This document shows, in pieces, positions 12,401 through 27,400 of a DNA stretch of 64,000 nucleotides. The stretch lies in contig JBAJFG010000024.1 of NCBI GenBank assembly GCA_037903475.1, positions 806,001 to 870,000 of the forward strand, in the 5' to 3' direction. This stretch comes from Ancylostoma caninum. Its lineage: Eukaryota; Nematoda; Chromadorea; Rhabditida; Ancylostomatidae. Within the stretch, counting starts at the first letter, position 1. Each line of letters opens with the position of its first letter. The notes under the pieces were generated by a model, which was not told the DNA's origin, did no database searches, and was given only the letters and a program-made list of their open reading frames with translations. A program made the position numbers and the translations under genes.

Positions 12401-15400
12401 TCTCTGCCGGCCCTCGAGGGAATTCCGCCGACTTCGATGAGGGCCGACGGAGCGCTTCTCGACGGCGCTTTCGCAGCATATCCGCGGCAGCGATAAGCGA
12501 ATAATTGAGGTTAGCCGCGGGCCTCCTCTTCGGCTCATGTAGTATGGTGTAATTACGAAGCTCTAATGTGGTTCGCACACGTCTTGAGGCGATCCACGCC
12601 ATTCTCACTCTCTCCCCTAGCCAGCTTGGGTAGTATTGAGTCATTGGCGCTGACGTTAAGGTGTCATATTTTACGCGCGGGCCTGCAATTCAGCCGCGGT
12701 GGGGTTTGTTTTTTTCCCTCGCATCGTGGCTTGTTGGGGCTATAAAGTCCCACGAAAGGTATAGTTGTCGAGTTCTGCATAGTTTATTGTGCTTTTTTCC
12801 ATGAGAGCGAGAGAGATATAGAGGTATAGCTGCATTCTGGAAGGATATCCGCTTTCGCGTCACTGAATTATTTCTCGCCCCACCTTTTTCAAGTTTTGTT
12901 ATTGATTACTCCATTTCTGAAGATAGAGCCATCTCTGATCTATATAGAGATTTGATGTTATAGCTTTATTTTCCCTCATTTCTCCCCTAAGGCGAGATAA
13001 GAAATTAATTTTGTGATTGCATTTCTGCCACATTTGAAGCAAACATAGGGAAAAAGCTGCTCTTACACTTTCTTCGTTTTCTCTGTACTACTTTTTCTCA
13101 TTATTTTGAAACCAATATACCCCTGTTTTTTGAGCCCCCAATGTTTTTGAGGTATATAACACGGTGATGATGGCATAACTGGCTCGTGGGAAAACAGCTA
13201 AATACCGTGTGATTGTTTTTGTATGACCGGTCCTGCGCGGTGATTTTGGCACTGGCGGATGTGTATTGGTGGTGATGACGTCATTTCCGGCAATTCAGGC
13301 TTATTTTTCGTGGATTATCTCTTTCTTCAGTTACATTCGGCTGATTTTGCTCTTAAAATGACATCATTGCCTTTTTTTGCCATAAAGTTTTGACAATTTC
13401 TAGCACAAATTGTCAAGATACACTGCTGAAACTGATTTAAAGGAGAAAGAAGGAAATTTCCGACCGATTGTGAGGATTTCTATGTTGATTTTATTTCCTG
13501 GCTAAGCTTACCTTCAGTTTCATTGGAGATGACAGCAGATGCTGTAATTGAACTGCCATCATTTATCATTTCCTGCTTCCTTTAGCTTAATTCAGCAGGG
13601 CTCTCAAAGAAATGTGGTCTTGCACGGAAATTTGTATGGTAAAAAAATGGGAGGATTTGAAGTGGTGAATGTGCACGAATAACCTAAGATGGCTTGTACC
13701 GAGATGTACTCCAAGCCTCATTTTGGGAATTACTGTAAATTTCCGTATCTTTGCTGGGTGGCCTTTTATGCTGTTGGGGTTAACAGAACAATTCGGCGAA
13801 AATTATGGCACCGTACTCCTTCATGCTAGCAGAGATTACTGTGGGAGCGGGTGTCTAGATATGACTTGCCGAAGACCTTTTTTTGGAAAAGAAGCGATTT
13901 CTGGCAAATTCTATATATTTCTGCGATACTGTAGTTTTCGGCTTTGTGTTTCCTACCGTACCACGGTATTCCTGACTGTCACTGCAACCATGTGATTTCG
14001 CAGAATGTTGACATGTTTTTTCTTTGCGAATATTTGCTTCTTATGTTTTTCGGAGGGGTTACGGTACATATAGATAGGTGCGCGGGAAAGCGGAGATTGT
14101 GTTTTACAGTATGCGGTAAATATGACTAGGGTGTACATACATATGTATAACTGCGACAATTGCGTGACAAAAACTAAATTTGGTGCAAGAGCTGGTTTGT
14201 TGGAGTGGTTGTGGCAGTTGTCTGAGGTATGACTTAGATTCTTGTTTATCTGAATGTTTATAATATTGTTTTTGTGGCTGTGGGTTGTCTTATGGGTAGG
14301 GGGATCTGGAGAATCTGCTACTGGCAAGCGCTGCTAGCGATCTCGTTCAATTTTCGTTCGCGATTTCCTCGACGAGCTCCAAAAATAGCTCCTAAATTCA
14401 TCTGGGATTGATAAAATAGCAGCCTTTTTGGTGTTTTGTGTGACTTTTGCTTACTTACTTTACTACAGCAGCCACGATTACTGCAGCAGCCACGCAGTAT
14501 TTGTATGTCTGCTCAATAAACCTGACTATAGCAATGTTTATTTGCAAGTAAAAGTGACAGTGAGTGGAGAAATGTGACTGATGTTGTTGTGCACCCTGGC
14601 CGACGTCGGCACCGCGCTGTGGTGTGTGTGTGCCAGCAGAGCGTGTGTGTTTGTGCAGATAAACAAGTCACTTCCTCTCCCGCACACTCACTTACTGGAC
14701 TTGTACGAGTTGTCTACTTAGTAGGGGATCAATGGTGGATCATTATTCGACAATGAACAACTAGACGAGCGGATTTCGCAGCGGCGGCCTCGGTAAATCC
14801 GGCGGCGCCATCTCGCGACGGCGGTGGCGACGACGACGATTTGCGGGCGAACGCCGAATTGAGCGCCCGGCGCTTCTGCAGCCGCTCATAAAGCGCCTCG
14901 CGCCAGCATATGGACGGCATCCATCAAAACGCGCACCGTAGATAGTCATCTCTGTTCATCTTCCCGTAATCCCGACGTGGCTTCCAGCGGCTTTACCGCC
15001 GCCATCGCTGCGGCCAGTGCTGCGAGTGCAACGATTGAGCTGCTGTGATGCCGCCTGGTGGCTGCTTATTGGCAGTGTTTGTGTTTGTGATGCTATTTTT
15101 TCCTGTTATTGTTGGCTCATGGATCTCACATGGTGCTTTTGGGCTGCTATATCTTGCATCCGGCTCGTTTGGCTTTGAATACCAAGCTCAGTATTATAAG
15201 CAATTAACCGTAATTCTGCTTTCTCTGCCATTTTTTTCGGGATGTATTTTCTTTTCTAGGATGCCTAAGTTGAACCCTTCAGGCATTTGTTTCGAAGTCT
15301 GGGCGTCTTTGTACCTTAGTATAGTAAATCAGTGTGAATTATAGGTTTGTTAGCCGAACACGAGGTTTTTAGTGAACTCTTTCATTGGCCAATCGTGATG

Positions 15401-18400
15401 AGCACTTCTGAGGAGGCCTCTTTTATTTGTTGTCTCAACTTGCAAGACAGTAGTTTCCGTAACGATTGGCCAATAAAAGAGTTCACCAACAACCTGGGGT
15501 TTGGCTGACACAACCGTAATTCATACTTTTTAAGCATTGTAGCTGTTCACCATTTCATTTTCCAGTAAACCTTATATTTTAATGACGTTGCTTTTTGCGA
15601 GACCTTTCCCCCTATGCTTCATCTTGAGTTGATAAATATATCGGCCATACTCACTTCTCCGAGTATATAGGGCAAGACTCATCAAATGAATGTGCTGCAA
15701 AGATGTGGTCCCCAGAGAGTTAGCTGTCAGTCAAGGCAGCTTCGCACCTTTTTGCAACGGTTCCAAGCCTTTGTTGAGCACTAAATCCAGAAGATCGCAA
15801 GACTGTGAGCTTGTATTTTCTTGAAGTGATGGTTAATTGATGATGGTAGCTAAGGATAATACTGTTAATCCGTGGAGATCTTTTGTAATCTATCATTTTC
15901 TTGATAGGACATCTGAGTTTAGCAGCTCTAAGCACAGGATAGGTGGAGCTTTTCGCTGGTTTTGGCTGGCTGCGTGGCTTCTTCTATCTGCTCAACTTAC
16001 TATTTCTTTGTTTTTTGTGTCCACTGAAAGGGCTAGGAATGTTCTGGCTATAATTTCTTTTTCCACACGAAATTGGTTTTGTTGCTGTGACGGTTTGGCT
16101 TTTCTTGAAGCCACAGGTTATCAACTTTCGTGGAAAATCGAGCCTTATTTGTTCAACTGATGGTAAAATTTTTAAAAAATCTGAGAATAAAAACTTCCAG
16201 TTTAGTAGGCAACATATTTGCTAACAAGTTCGGAGTCCTACAGAATTTTCCATCAAATTGACAAGGTAGTTTTTCAAACTTTGAAGGACACTAGACCCTT
16301 TCAGGCTCGCTTACTACAGCTAACCTAATTTTGTTGTTTTCATCTGCCTGTGAAAAGTGGAAATCCTACGAAAATTTACTAATTTGTTCAAATCCTAAGC
16401 TTCTATGGTAGTTGATCGGTAAAAATAGGAATAAGAGCAGAAGTAATTCTTTCAGATGAAAAGGCGGCATTCCCATCTATTTTACCAGTTTCTTTATTAG
16501 TATTTCTTTATTAACATTTGCAGTTATTGGGGCATTATTGAGTGTATTTAAGTAAATTATTTCCTATTTCTGTGTTACCGGTAACTAATGGCAATTTTAT
16601 TAGAATTTATTATTTTTATTAAAATTTGAGCTGTAGATGTAGCGGTTATTGTGAGAATAGGCACTGTTCTTTGGTATCGGGTCCGCCGTAGTGTTTTTCC
16701 GATCTGATGGATTATTTCCGGACTTTGGGAGGTTACTCAGTAACTGTACTGGAGTGTACTTACCAAGGATTATAAAGTGTCTGCGTCTCCACACTCTCCC
16801 CGCTGTTCATCCGTAAAAACACGTTGACTGTCTGTTTGTGTGTACCGTAGTCGACGCAGCGCCGACGTTGTTTTCGGCATTGGTGCGCTCACCACCACCG
16901 CCGCCGCCCGCGCGTCGTCGTTCTACTCGGTTCAATGAGAGTCGTCGACGCGCGTGCGGGGCTGGTCGTTTCTCACTTCAGTGAAGAGCGGCGGACGAGG
17001 CGAAGCGTGCGAGTGACACGTTGTTTTGTCGTCGTTTAGTGATTAGTTGCGCTGTGTTGAGCAACGAATGCGTTCAGCGTCTCCTTATTACAGCTTCAAC
17101 GTGTGCCATGGCGTTTTTGGACGAGTTTTCGCGAAGTTTGTGACTGCCTTTTGTATTTTGATCGAGTTAGAGACGCACATGCATTGTGTGGATACAGCCA
17201 TCCGGCAGTTGTACTTGTTATCTTCTGAGCTGACGACGCCTATGTCCAGGATGTTAATAGAAATGCTCTTTGAACGAAAAACATGCACAGGGAAGCAGAA
17301 AACACGAAGAAATTGCGACTGGACGAGTTGTCCTGATTTTTTTCGTTTCTGCAAGTTGCAGTTTTTTTTAGCGCCAACAAACACGACGGTGGACGAAAAA
17401 AATGCGTCGCACTTTTTCAACCTGCGCTGGCTCAAGTGAACTCGCCCATTTTTTTTTTTGCTAGCGACCAAAGGACCAAAATGCACAACCACGATAGGTA
17501 AAAGAGTAGTATTCTCTTGTTTTGTTGATGACCGTCTTGGTTCTGTTCTTCGTGTGGTATCAATAATTGGTTAACGTTAGCAGAAAAAAGGGTAAAAACA
17601 AAATTTATTCTGAAATCTGCTTCGTTGTTTGCTGAGCATACACCGTTAATTGGAGCGTCGTCGTTTACTATCCTGAGCGCTTTGAGCTACTTATTAGATT
17701 GAATTTTTTAGAGATATTTCCTCTGGAAAAGATAGGGAAATCAGGCAAGAAGATCTTCCCTTCCCTCCGCTCACCTTCCTCCATTAGAGCTATTTTGATT
17801 GTTACTAGTTTGATAGTTACTGCGGAATATTACATTGTAGGTACTACTTCGCTGCTTTATAGTGGTTCTTGCCTTCTAGTTTTTGCCGAGTTCTCAGGAA
17901 CCCTCTAGAAGAACCTTTGTGTTGTTGTGCTGCATATATTACGATCAGATCAGGTACTGTTTGATCAGCCACTAAGCGTAACGTTTTCCTGATTCAGGCT
18001 TGATCTTTGTGGGCGGAGCGAACGACACACATCTCACCCTTTGCCTAGTAAATCTCCATTAGTGATTATATCAAACAAATGTCATCGAGGTCCTGTCCAA
18101 GTTATCCTCCACTAATATAGACGTTTGTGTTAGACTATTCGCTGTAGTAGAGTCATCTCGGACGATGTGTGCATCTATCGCTCCGCCCATTTCTGTAGCC
18201 CCACACAACATCTGAGTAATCTTAGCGTAGTTATGATCCTCTATTAGGAAGAAAGCTAGTTTCTGGATTCTAAAGCTTGAAAGGGATAGCCTGAAACGTG
18301 GGACCCTTACGCCTTCTGGTTCCGTGCTTCCTGGAAGTGCTGATCCCATGATTAGGTCTTATACATAGCTTTATGACCTGGATACACCAGTCCAACTAGA

Positions 18401-21400
18401 GCAATCTATTCCTATCATGATGGTTTTTGCGACAGCAGGATATAATAGGACAGGATACCATTTCCTTATAAATCGTTTATTTTCTGATCTAAATGATTTG
18501 TTCTACGTACAAAGCGAACATGCATATACTCTTTTTTTTATTGACGTGATCAAAAGTCCACAGACGCCGCCATCTAATGTCAATTTGGTTTGATTGCTGC
18601 TTTTTCAACTAATGAGAATGGCAAATTCCGCTCTTACTGAACCGTACAAGAGTAAACGGTACGAAAATCTGCAGTCCCACACATATGTATGTAGCTGATT
18701 CTTTGTTCCATTCGCTGCAAATAAGGTTCTCTTGTGCTTCTAACGCAATTAATTCAGTTTAGTTGCAATCCTTGAAGTTAACGTGAATCGAAAGAACTCA
18801 ACATTGATGAATTGCTGTGTGACGCTTGACTGCTTTTAGTTCTCGCTCAGTTCCAGAACATTCTCATCTTTTAGCGTGAGTGGAGCGCGTCTAATCCGGC
18901 GAGTGTGCGGTTAGTCGTGCGACGTCTACAGCTACTGCAGAAACTGCAGTTATTACCATTTTTCATTTTTTCGTTTTCGTTCGTTGAGTCGTTTATCGCC
19001 GAACGCAGCGGTTTATTCTGAACTTGCGTCATACGCGGAGTCGTTTAGTAGAGAAATAATGGCTATGCAGTGAGTTCGATGTGATTTCCGCATGGGAACA
19101 GGTTTTAGTGAGGTGTCATGGATTAGAGATGGGTTTTCAATGGATTAAGGGGGTTTGATTCCTCTTTTTTTGCGCTATGAGAAGTTAGAGCCAATAAGAG
19201 GTTGCAAAAACGATGTCGAGAAAGACCCTCAAATTCTGGATTTTGCTCAGCCATCCCTCCTGAGCTGGGATTCACAAACGCATAACCACACGAAATCAGG
19301 TTAGTAAAGCAGCTTTCACTATCTGAGTCTCCTAACATTGTCTAGTCTTCAGGATAATCAGATTAAACATCGTTGGCTTGCCTGGTTAACGTCTTATGAA
19401 TCCTGGCCCTGTAAGGCATGTGAATTCAGAGCGTTGGTCAAATGCGTCTGCGTTTACTCTGAAAAAGCGGACTAGACCTACTGAGTGGGTGGCTTGACCT
19501 CTTGTGTCAAGAGTTCTGGACTAGCAAGTGATCCGGGAAAAACTCGATTGGGCAAGGCTTTTAGGTAATGAACACCAAGCCATTTGTGGCGCCTCTTCCG
19601 GGTATTTCCTGGCTCCAAAATGTCAAAACAAGGCTGAGGAACAACATTTCGCTGACGTTGGGAACGTTGGGTGGGGTTTTGCTCCATAAGTAGATTAAGC
19701 AGTTCTGAGAATTGTTTCCCTTATATTTGCTGGATTTTTGTGCTCCTTGATTTTCCTACAGTAGGCGGGTCTATTCCCCTATTTCGATATATTTCCCTAG
19801 CTCCTATTGAAAATGGAGTTTTTTTTTTGCATTTTGCAGATCTGAGGAGATTCTTATAACCGTTCATACATTAAAGCAATGAAGTAGGTTTCTACAAAAG
19901 ATAAGTCACCTCGTAAATCTCTAAAACCAGTGCTCTCTTGCTGTAGGAGCTGTGACCGTCTTCATTTTTCTTTTGGACTGGTTCGATTCTGCTGCTGAGA
20001 GCCGATGTTTCTTTTTTCCCGCCTACCTACGGTGTCGTAGTGGAACACGACAGTCTGATTACAAATCCTGCATTTATTTGTAGGTTTTCAGTGCCAGTTT
20101 CCACTTTTACGCTAAGACCGTCACAGTTGTATTGTTCTGTTCCAGTTTGCCCGGTGCACTTAATACTACAATGGACTGTATGAGCAAAATCTGATCAGAT
20201 CAATGTTTTTGTGAGGGCCTGGTAATGTTCGGCGTGACGCGTGTGTAACAAGTATATGATGAGATCTCCGCTTAGTGAATAGTGGGACGTTGGCGTAAAA
20301 AAAATTTGTCGTGTATTATTAAATAAAGGCAAGTGAAAAGGTTTGCTGTAGGAAGACATCGCAGCGGCGGGCGGCAGTAGCACCACACATGTGCCGCTTA
20401 GCTTCTTATCAGCCATTATCATCAAAGTCAAAGCATATGTTGGGATCATTAGAAGCGTTTCGAGAATCCGCAGCCATCTGTCACATGGACGCGACTGGAA
20501 GAAGCGCTTTTTGCCGGGATTCAATACTTTAGAGCCAATCATTTCGGCACTGGCATGGTGGAAAAGTACACCTAAGTCCCAGTTCCCTGGTTGTCCATAG
20601 GATGTTCTGACCTTGAATCTCTCAGACAACACGGATAAACAGCGCTCGTAATGACAATTACTGTGATGTTCCCCGTAGCGAACTGGTTTTTTCCTGCGCA
20701 CTTTAACGCTGAAAGACGGCTCCGCCCACTTTCAGCGTTTAACTCTGCTCTCTTTGCAGTTATCGTCGATTTTCTGCTGTTGGACGAGTTTTTGCGCGAG
20801 GTTTTTGTTTTCTTGCAGATGGGCTGGGTGCGTTGTTCTTCACTTTCTATGGCAGTTCTTCTTGCTCGTGGGTCCGTCACATCCCAAATTAAGCGAGTTG
20901 GAAGACGTTTATTAAATGCGGAAAACTCGTCCGACTCTGTTTCAGTCAAGGACTTGGCATATCGCTGTTCTTACTGCTCTCTATGCATTTTCATATTTTC
21001 TGATGATTTTTTGGGGGCATGGGAATTCTTCAATAGGAGATTTGGCAAGGCTTAATAGGGGACTGTGGACTCGCAATTCTGAAATAATTTGGGGTTTTGA
21101 TTTTCAATTATTTATTACCTTTCTACCTTTTTTCCTGCAAATTTGTACGGAAAATGCTAGTATTCCTTGAAAGCGACTAGTGTTGATGAGCTTGAATTTG
21201 CGTCAAGGCCCATATTCTATGGGCGGCAATGTGGGCGTGGTCAAGCTACAATATGCACTAATGGTTCCTTAGAATCTGCTCCTATGGCAGTTTTGCGAAG
21301 CAAGAACATAACTCTTTATTGATCCTTTCAAGTCGAACTGTCTGCTCACGGTAGCTTAACTCTTTTTTCTTTCCTCATTTTGTGTCATGAGAGAACTCGT

Positions 21401-24400
21401 CCCATTTACCCCCCCCCCTTCCCGTCATTTTTTGGCAAGATTTCATGCTCTTTTGTTGTTATGGAGTCAAGCGTTGTGTTGGGAGGCAAAACGCTGGTGA
21501 TTGCTTTTATTGTAGTAGGTGCTGAATCAAATTTCCCTCGCCAGGGCCTTACTGCTCCGGCACTTTCGTTCACCCGCTGTCGTTTTCATAGACGAATTGA
21601 TTTTCGTGACCCATTGACAAACAATGGACGAGTTATAAGTGGGCTGGAGCCTTGAAAAAAGGGAGAGCATTGTGGGGAGGAACGAGAGATTCGCTTGTGA
21701 AAAGCGCGTCGCTGTTGGAATTCTCGGAGAATTCTTGGAAAATGCAGGTTTTCTGCAGAAACGCGGTGCTACCGGTTTTCTATGTTCGCTAGACAGTAAT
21801 CAAAGTAATTTGAGACGGTACGTTTTCGCAACTCGAGACCGTGCCGACATCGAATTGCCGATGCACTTTGGTTGATTAGAAAGGGGAGCGCGTTACTGGG
21901 TTGGTAGGGGAAGTAGAATGCTGGAAACTGTGGTGATTTGCCAGCCATTGGGCCTTGAATAATTTTTTTAAGATGTTTTTTTTTATTTTCTTTCTGTTAT
22001 GAATGTCGAAAGTTTGAATAGTGATAGCTGGAAGGTTGTGGTTTCCTGGTTTCTGTAAAGGTTTAAAAGTGGCAGGTGGAAAACAACGTGAAGTTGAAGG
22101 TATCCGGGAAGTTGGATTACAAATGCCTACATGATTACAATGGCTTACAAAGACCTTTTCATGTTCTACATGAGCTTTTTTTAAATAATACAGGTAACAA
22201 ACGTTGTATGACAAAGAAATTGCAAAAAAAAAAACAAATGAAAGGAATGAACTTCCTTCCCTAAAATAGCCCTATTTGACGTTTTCAGGATTCCCTTTGG
22301 GAATTTTGAGAGAATTTTGGCACATTAAAAACGTCAAACAAAAAGAAAAAACACTTTCTTAGTTTGTAACAGTTGTAAAGAATTCCTTTCCCTCAAGAAA
22401 TTCATTCAGAGATCTTTGATTTTCAGAATGGGCTTGTTGAAGGCAGAAAGAATAATTTACCCTCAACACATCCTACGGAAAAACAATGCTGGACATTCTA
22501 AAAACCACCAAGTCGTCACCCAGAGTGACTAGAGCTTTGGAATCCTCGGGGATTCTTTTGCACTAGTCACTCCGGTTCCCTGCCCTACTGGTCCACCCTT
22601 AGATGTATTCATGACCTTTTGAAACCAGTGAACTATTCTAAAGTTATACTGCAACAGACATCACCACACCCTGTAGCAGTGGCGGACGCAGAAAGTGGGC
22701 GGGAGGGGGTGCGTGGGAAGGAAAGTGGGGTCTCCGCCGTTTTGGGGACCCAGACGGAAAATAAAATTAATAATAATAGTAATTATAATAATAAACAATA
22801 AATAAAAAATATATTAAAAATAACAATAAAAATAAACAATTAAAAATAAACTAACACAAGATTTTTATTTGTATTGTAAAGTAATTTCGAAAATTTGGCG
22901 ACCCATTCTCGGGGGGGGGGGGGGGGGCCCCCCCCCCCCCTGCGTCCGCCACTGCCCTGTAGGTACGATTCCTGCAGCGATGGCCCCTCAAATCCTGCTG
23001 AATTTCCGCAAAACGCCCACATTTCCCTGAATATTTCGTACTGTTGAGGAGTGCTTTGGGCGCATGCCGTGCCCATGGCAGGCCCTTGCTCACCCACTCA
23101 AGCACCCTAATTCTGATGTGATGATGAAGTTGTAGTGGAACACTCGTCATGGCAGCGGCGGCTCTTCAACGAGAATGCCGAAATGCTCGTCATTCGCCAA
23201 ACCTCACTTGTCCCCCATACTAGAGCCTTGTTTTGAGCGAATATTCCAGTGTACGGTAGCGATTCGATGAAAAATCCCAGCGTTTTAGGGTTGGAGCGGT
23301 GTGACGAACGCAGTCCAACAGGTCCCTCCCCACTTTTAGAGGATATGTGTGAATTGCCCTGTTGACGTGTGTTGTCGGCTTATAATGGCCTTGTTTAGAG
23401 TGTATGTAGTGTATTTAGTCTGAGGCGTTGTGACAGATGCCCAGCTGAGTGGTAATTGAGGTTTTTTGCGTGAGCAGCAGCGAAAGTCTCCGAAGCCTGG
23501 GGTGAAGCCTCGCCTACTTTTTAGTCTTAGCCATACATTCGTGCCTTTCGATTGAGAAGAGAATCTATGCAAAGTGCAGGTGTATGAGCTGTTTCGCACA
23601 TTTAATTGTTCTCACTTCTACAATTACTTCGTCGCTACTCGTTCCCAAGTACTAGTAGTTCCACGAAAATGGTTGTAGAGTTTTCTTTTGAGTGCCTACG
23701 TGCGTGTGAAAGTGTGATTGGCTGCTAATTCGCTTACCTTGTCTGCCTTGGTTACCAGAGTTTTCTTTTTAGTGTAACGAGTTCCACTCCGTCGTAAGCT
23801 TCATTCTGTTAGGCTCCTACTCGACAGTTATCCACTTCTTAGCGGCTTTACTGCATGAGACTTCTTGGTTCTGTTCAGTTTTGTCTCCATGTTATTGTGG
23901 ACTACGGATATACCGTTTTAATCGGAAGGGAGATCTTGGTCAAGTGTGGCCTAGTGTATCCATTTTTTTTAATTTCGAGCACAAAAAACGAGATTTTTTC
24001 CAGGAAGAATTCCCATAGTACTTGTAGTTCTATGTACTACTTCATGAGCAATCCTTTCGACAGGTTTTTCAGCTGTTTTTCATACCTAATAAAGGAGCAT
24101 CTGCTGCATCTTTTCATTCGATTTTAAACAATATTTGACCGTGAACAATGACGAAATTGTTCTTTTTTTGAAGGTGAAGGCGGGTTATTATATTTCTTTT
24201 TTTTTCAATTTCAATTCCATTCGCTAAACTGGTAAGTGGATCAAATTTTACGCCTAGACGCATATATGAAGTATGTGAATATGAACGATATAGAATGAAA
24301 AATATATTTATAAGGAAAGTTGAAGGGTTTTCACGAATTTTTGTCAAGTTTTACTTCCTGGGTGAATTGGGGAGAGGGAATGAATGAATAAAGAATAGTA

Positions 24401-27400
24401 AGTAATTAAGTTAATAAATGACTCAGTTCCAACAGTGATGGCTCTTTCTTCAATGGGAGATGTACTTTTTTGCGTACAAAAGCCTTTTCTACTTTTTTTT
24501 CTGGAAAATGCATACTATTTCTAAATAGTTCCGCGTTCTTTTCCTCACTCGCTTATGATCAATCTCATGTACCTTTCGCCCTGATTAGGGCCAACCTAGT
24601 ACATTCACTATAACGGTCCATAATATATTTCTCACCAGTTCTCCTTTTTCCTACTTTCTTATGAGTTGCATGAGCCTATGAACACTTTTTCGCTCAGAGT
24701 GACGTTGATTTTTAATATTCGTTTCCCTTATGCACAAAACGAAAACCAACAGATGCAGGAATAAATCCATAAAAAATCGGGATCACATCTCAAATTGGAG
24801 GCTTTTGGTACAAAAATTTCATGTTGATGTCTTTATCCAAGGTTTGAGAGCTAGTGATTCGAGGAAAGTGGCTAGCAGTTTCCTGACATTACCATGAAGG
24901 TGTAAATGAGAGTATTCGGGTGAGAATAATAGGAATCGGATGAAGTTCTTAGTAACCACCGTTCTTTTTTCCACATTCTTCAGGCATGGCGCGAAATCCG
25001 ATATTGTCAATGTTGTTCCGTGACAACGTTAGAAAATCCGCCCCCAACACATCCACAACCCTCTGTATCGCGGTTTTCCCATTTGTTTTATGGCATATTT
25101 AGAATTCTGATCATAAAGGCGCCAAATTTGACATGCCCTACAATTACTTTGAAATTATAGGCCCTTTTTGGTCTTAAAGGATTATTACCATTCCTTCAGT
25201 GCTTTCGCATTTAAAACCAGAGAGTTTTCCGACGAAATTCGATTTATGATGGTGGAAACGAATATTTCTGCACGGCAGAGTTGTGCTCATGGTATTTTTG
25301 ATGTGATCGAAGGCTCTAATTTTCTTTCTCATTCCTCGGTATCGAGCTGGTATTGAGTGTAAACTGGTTTGTTGTAGTGCAAAAACGTGTCATTGCCCTC
25401 CTCCAATGCACCTCAACAGCCTTGCTGCTACCCAGTAATAACAATAACATGTCACGTTTTATGTAACTGGTAAGGTGTTGTTGTGCAGTATGTAGCGAGT
25501 GGTGGTGGCGTCGCCGTCGCGAACTTGTTCCGTAATTGCGACCAACACCATCACAGCTCGCCGAAATCTGGTCTGAGCCCCATATATTTCGTTCATTTCT
25601 TCCCGTTTTATACGCATGTTGTGCTGCCTACACATGTGTCCGTGGAGGAATATGCCAGCTAAGCTCCTTGGGGCTTCCTGATTTTCTGGACGCTTATGGA
25701 AGCTTCCAGTAAACCAGGAAGCTTATGGGAATTGGTGTTCAGTTGTTAATTGGACATAATGGATGAGACAAAGGCTTTCATACAAGTTCTTCCTATGTTT
25801 CATCCATATTCACAACGACGTAAGTGTCGAATTTCCATTTTTGGTGTTGATGAGGTGTCAGATTTCGTCGCAACACCAGCAATGGCAGCAGATAGTGGCG
25901 TCATCCTGCTGCTAGAGGTGGCTATAGTTGGGGAAGTATTGCCTTTGTTGCCTTCTTTTGAAGATGGTGGTCTTTTTTTCTGGCTAGGAGGAGGCAGAGA
26001 GCTCTCATTTTCTTCTAGTTTTCCTCTTTATGAACGGTATAGACCATACATAATTTCGTCCACACTGTGTAAATATTGAAGCAAATTTATTGATCGCTGT
26101 CCAGGAAACATCTTATGCTAGCCATTTTATGCTAAGGAATGGGCTCACACGCGATTCTAATCCGCATGACTGAGAAGAGTCATAAAAACCCAGGATTAGC
26201 TACGGGCTTCTGCGAACAGCGCCCAAAAGAACTGCTGGCGAGGCTCTCCTTGCCGTTCTAGGACTATTTATCTATTTCCCTAGCTTAGCCCGACGTCTCA
26301 AGGTTACCCTATCCCCCACTCTGTCAGGCTTCTCTAGGAGGTTATGCTGCCTTGTGGGTTCCTGGGGCGTCTCTGAGGTCGTAGAGTAGGTAAAGTTTGG
26401 GATCTAATGGCCCTGCTATGGATTTTCCAAGCACTGACTTTGTTACAGTGTTATTAAAATCCTTGAACATAGCGAACTTTTTGGAGTTATAGGGTTAAGC
26501 CATGTTTTTTTTAAACTCCGTGTTTTCACAAGAATCTGAAGCGGTGGTATCTCAGAAAAATATCTAGGGGAGCAAATAAAGTTAGGATAAATCTGTGATT
26601 GTGATTTTTAGTGGGTTGCTTGCAAAACGTCCTTAGAAAAGCCAGAACTCTCATGTTCGGGCGCTAATCCAATTGTCTGGGCGTGGATCCCGGTGTGAGA
26701 ACTCCTGAAGTGCTCACTGCTGATATCCAGCAAACTGGTTTTGATTGCATTTTGCAGTAGCTGAGAACCCACTGAAGTGCATTTTCAAAAAATTGGCTCA
26801 TCCACTCAGTGAATTAACTCCTTAGAGGAATTTTTCACGATGCGCTCTGGGATTTTACAAGCCCTGCCTTTTTCTCGAAGTCGTCCTGCAATTTGAAATT
26901 TTCTAGCTTTTTTCAGGTGCTTTGAAGTCGTACCTATAGTACCTACACCAACGCCTGCTAACCAAAGCGTTCAGACCAATATGGCGTTTTTGGTTTTTAT
27001 AAATCACTACGCTATTGTCTTTCCATGCTTCTATCGAACGTTCTGAAAATTATGCCCGAGTGCGCTCAAACTTAGCTGCATGGTTCCTTGGTAACGGCCG
27101 GTTTTTACTTTATCCATGGTTGGAGCGGGAAGTGAGCGATGGAGCTCGTGAGCCTTTTGCCTTACTTTGCGTGGACAGCTGCTTTCATTTCATGACATTT
27201 GTGGGCCAGGGTTTCTCTGTGGATTTTATTCAGTTTGTTATAGAATTTATGGATTTTTGCCTAGGTGATGAATAGGATTTAGTTCAGATGGTTGCCTTTC
27301 TGACTCCTTTGCCTGTTTCCTTTTTTTTTCAAATTTCCACTGCCATTTCACCTCGATCGCTCGACGTGTCTCGCTATGGATGTCCGGATTTGCAAGATGC

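Noticed and set aside
12123..12644. Minus-strand frame of 173 aa
   Set aside because: It spans the msi-1 exon 5 flank and a GC-rich island, and its composition changes midway. No splice or homology support.
19970..20000. GGTTCGATTCTGC resembling a tRNA T-arm
   Set aside because: No acceptor stem, D-arm or anticodon arm can be formed with the upstream sequence.
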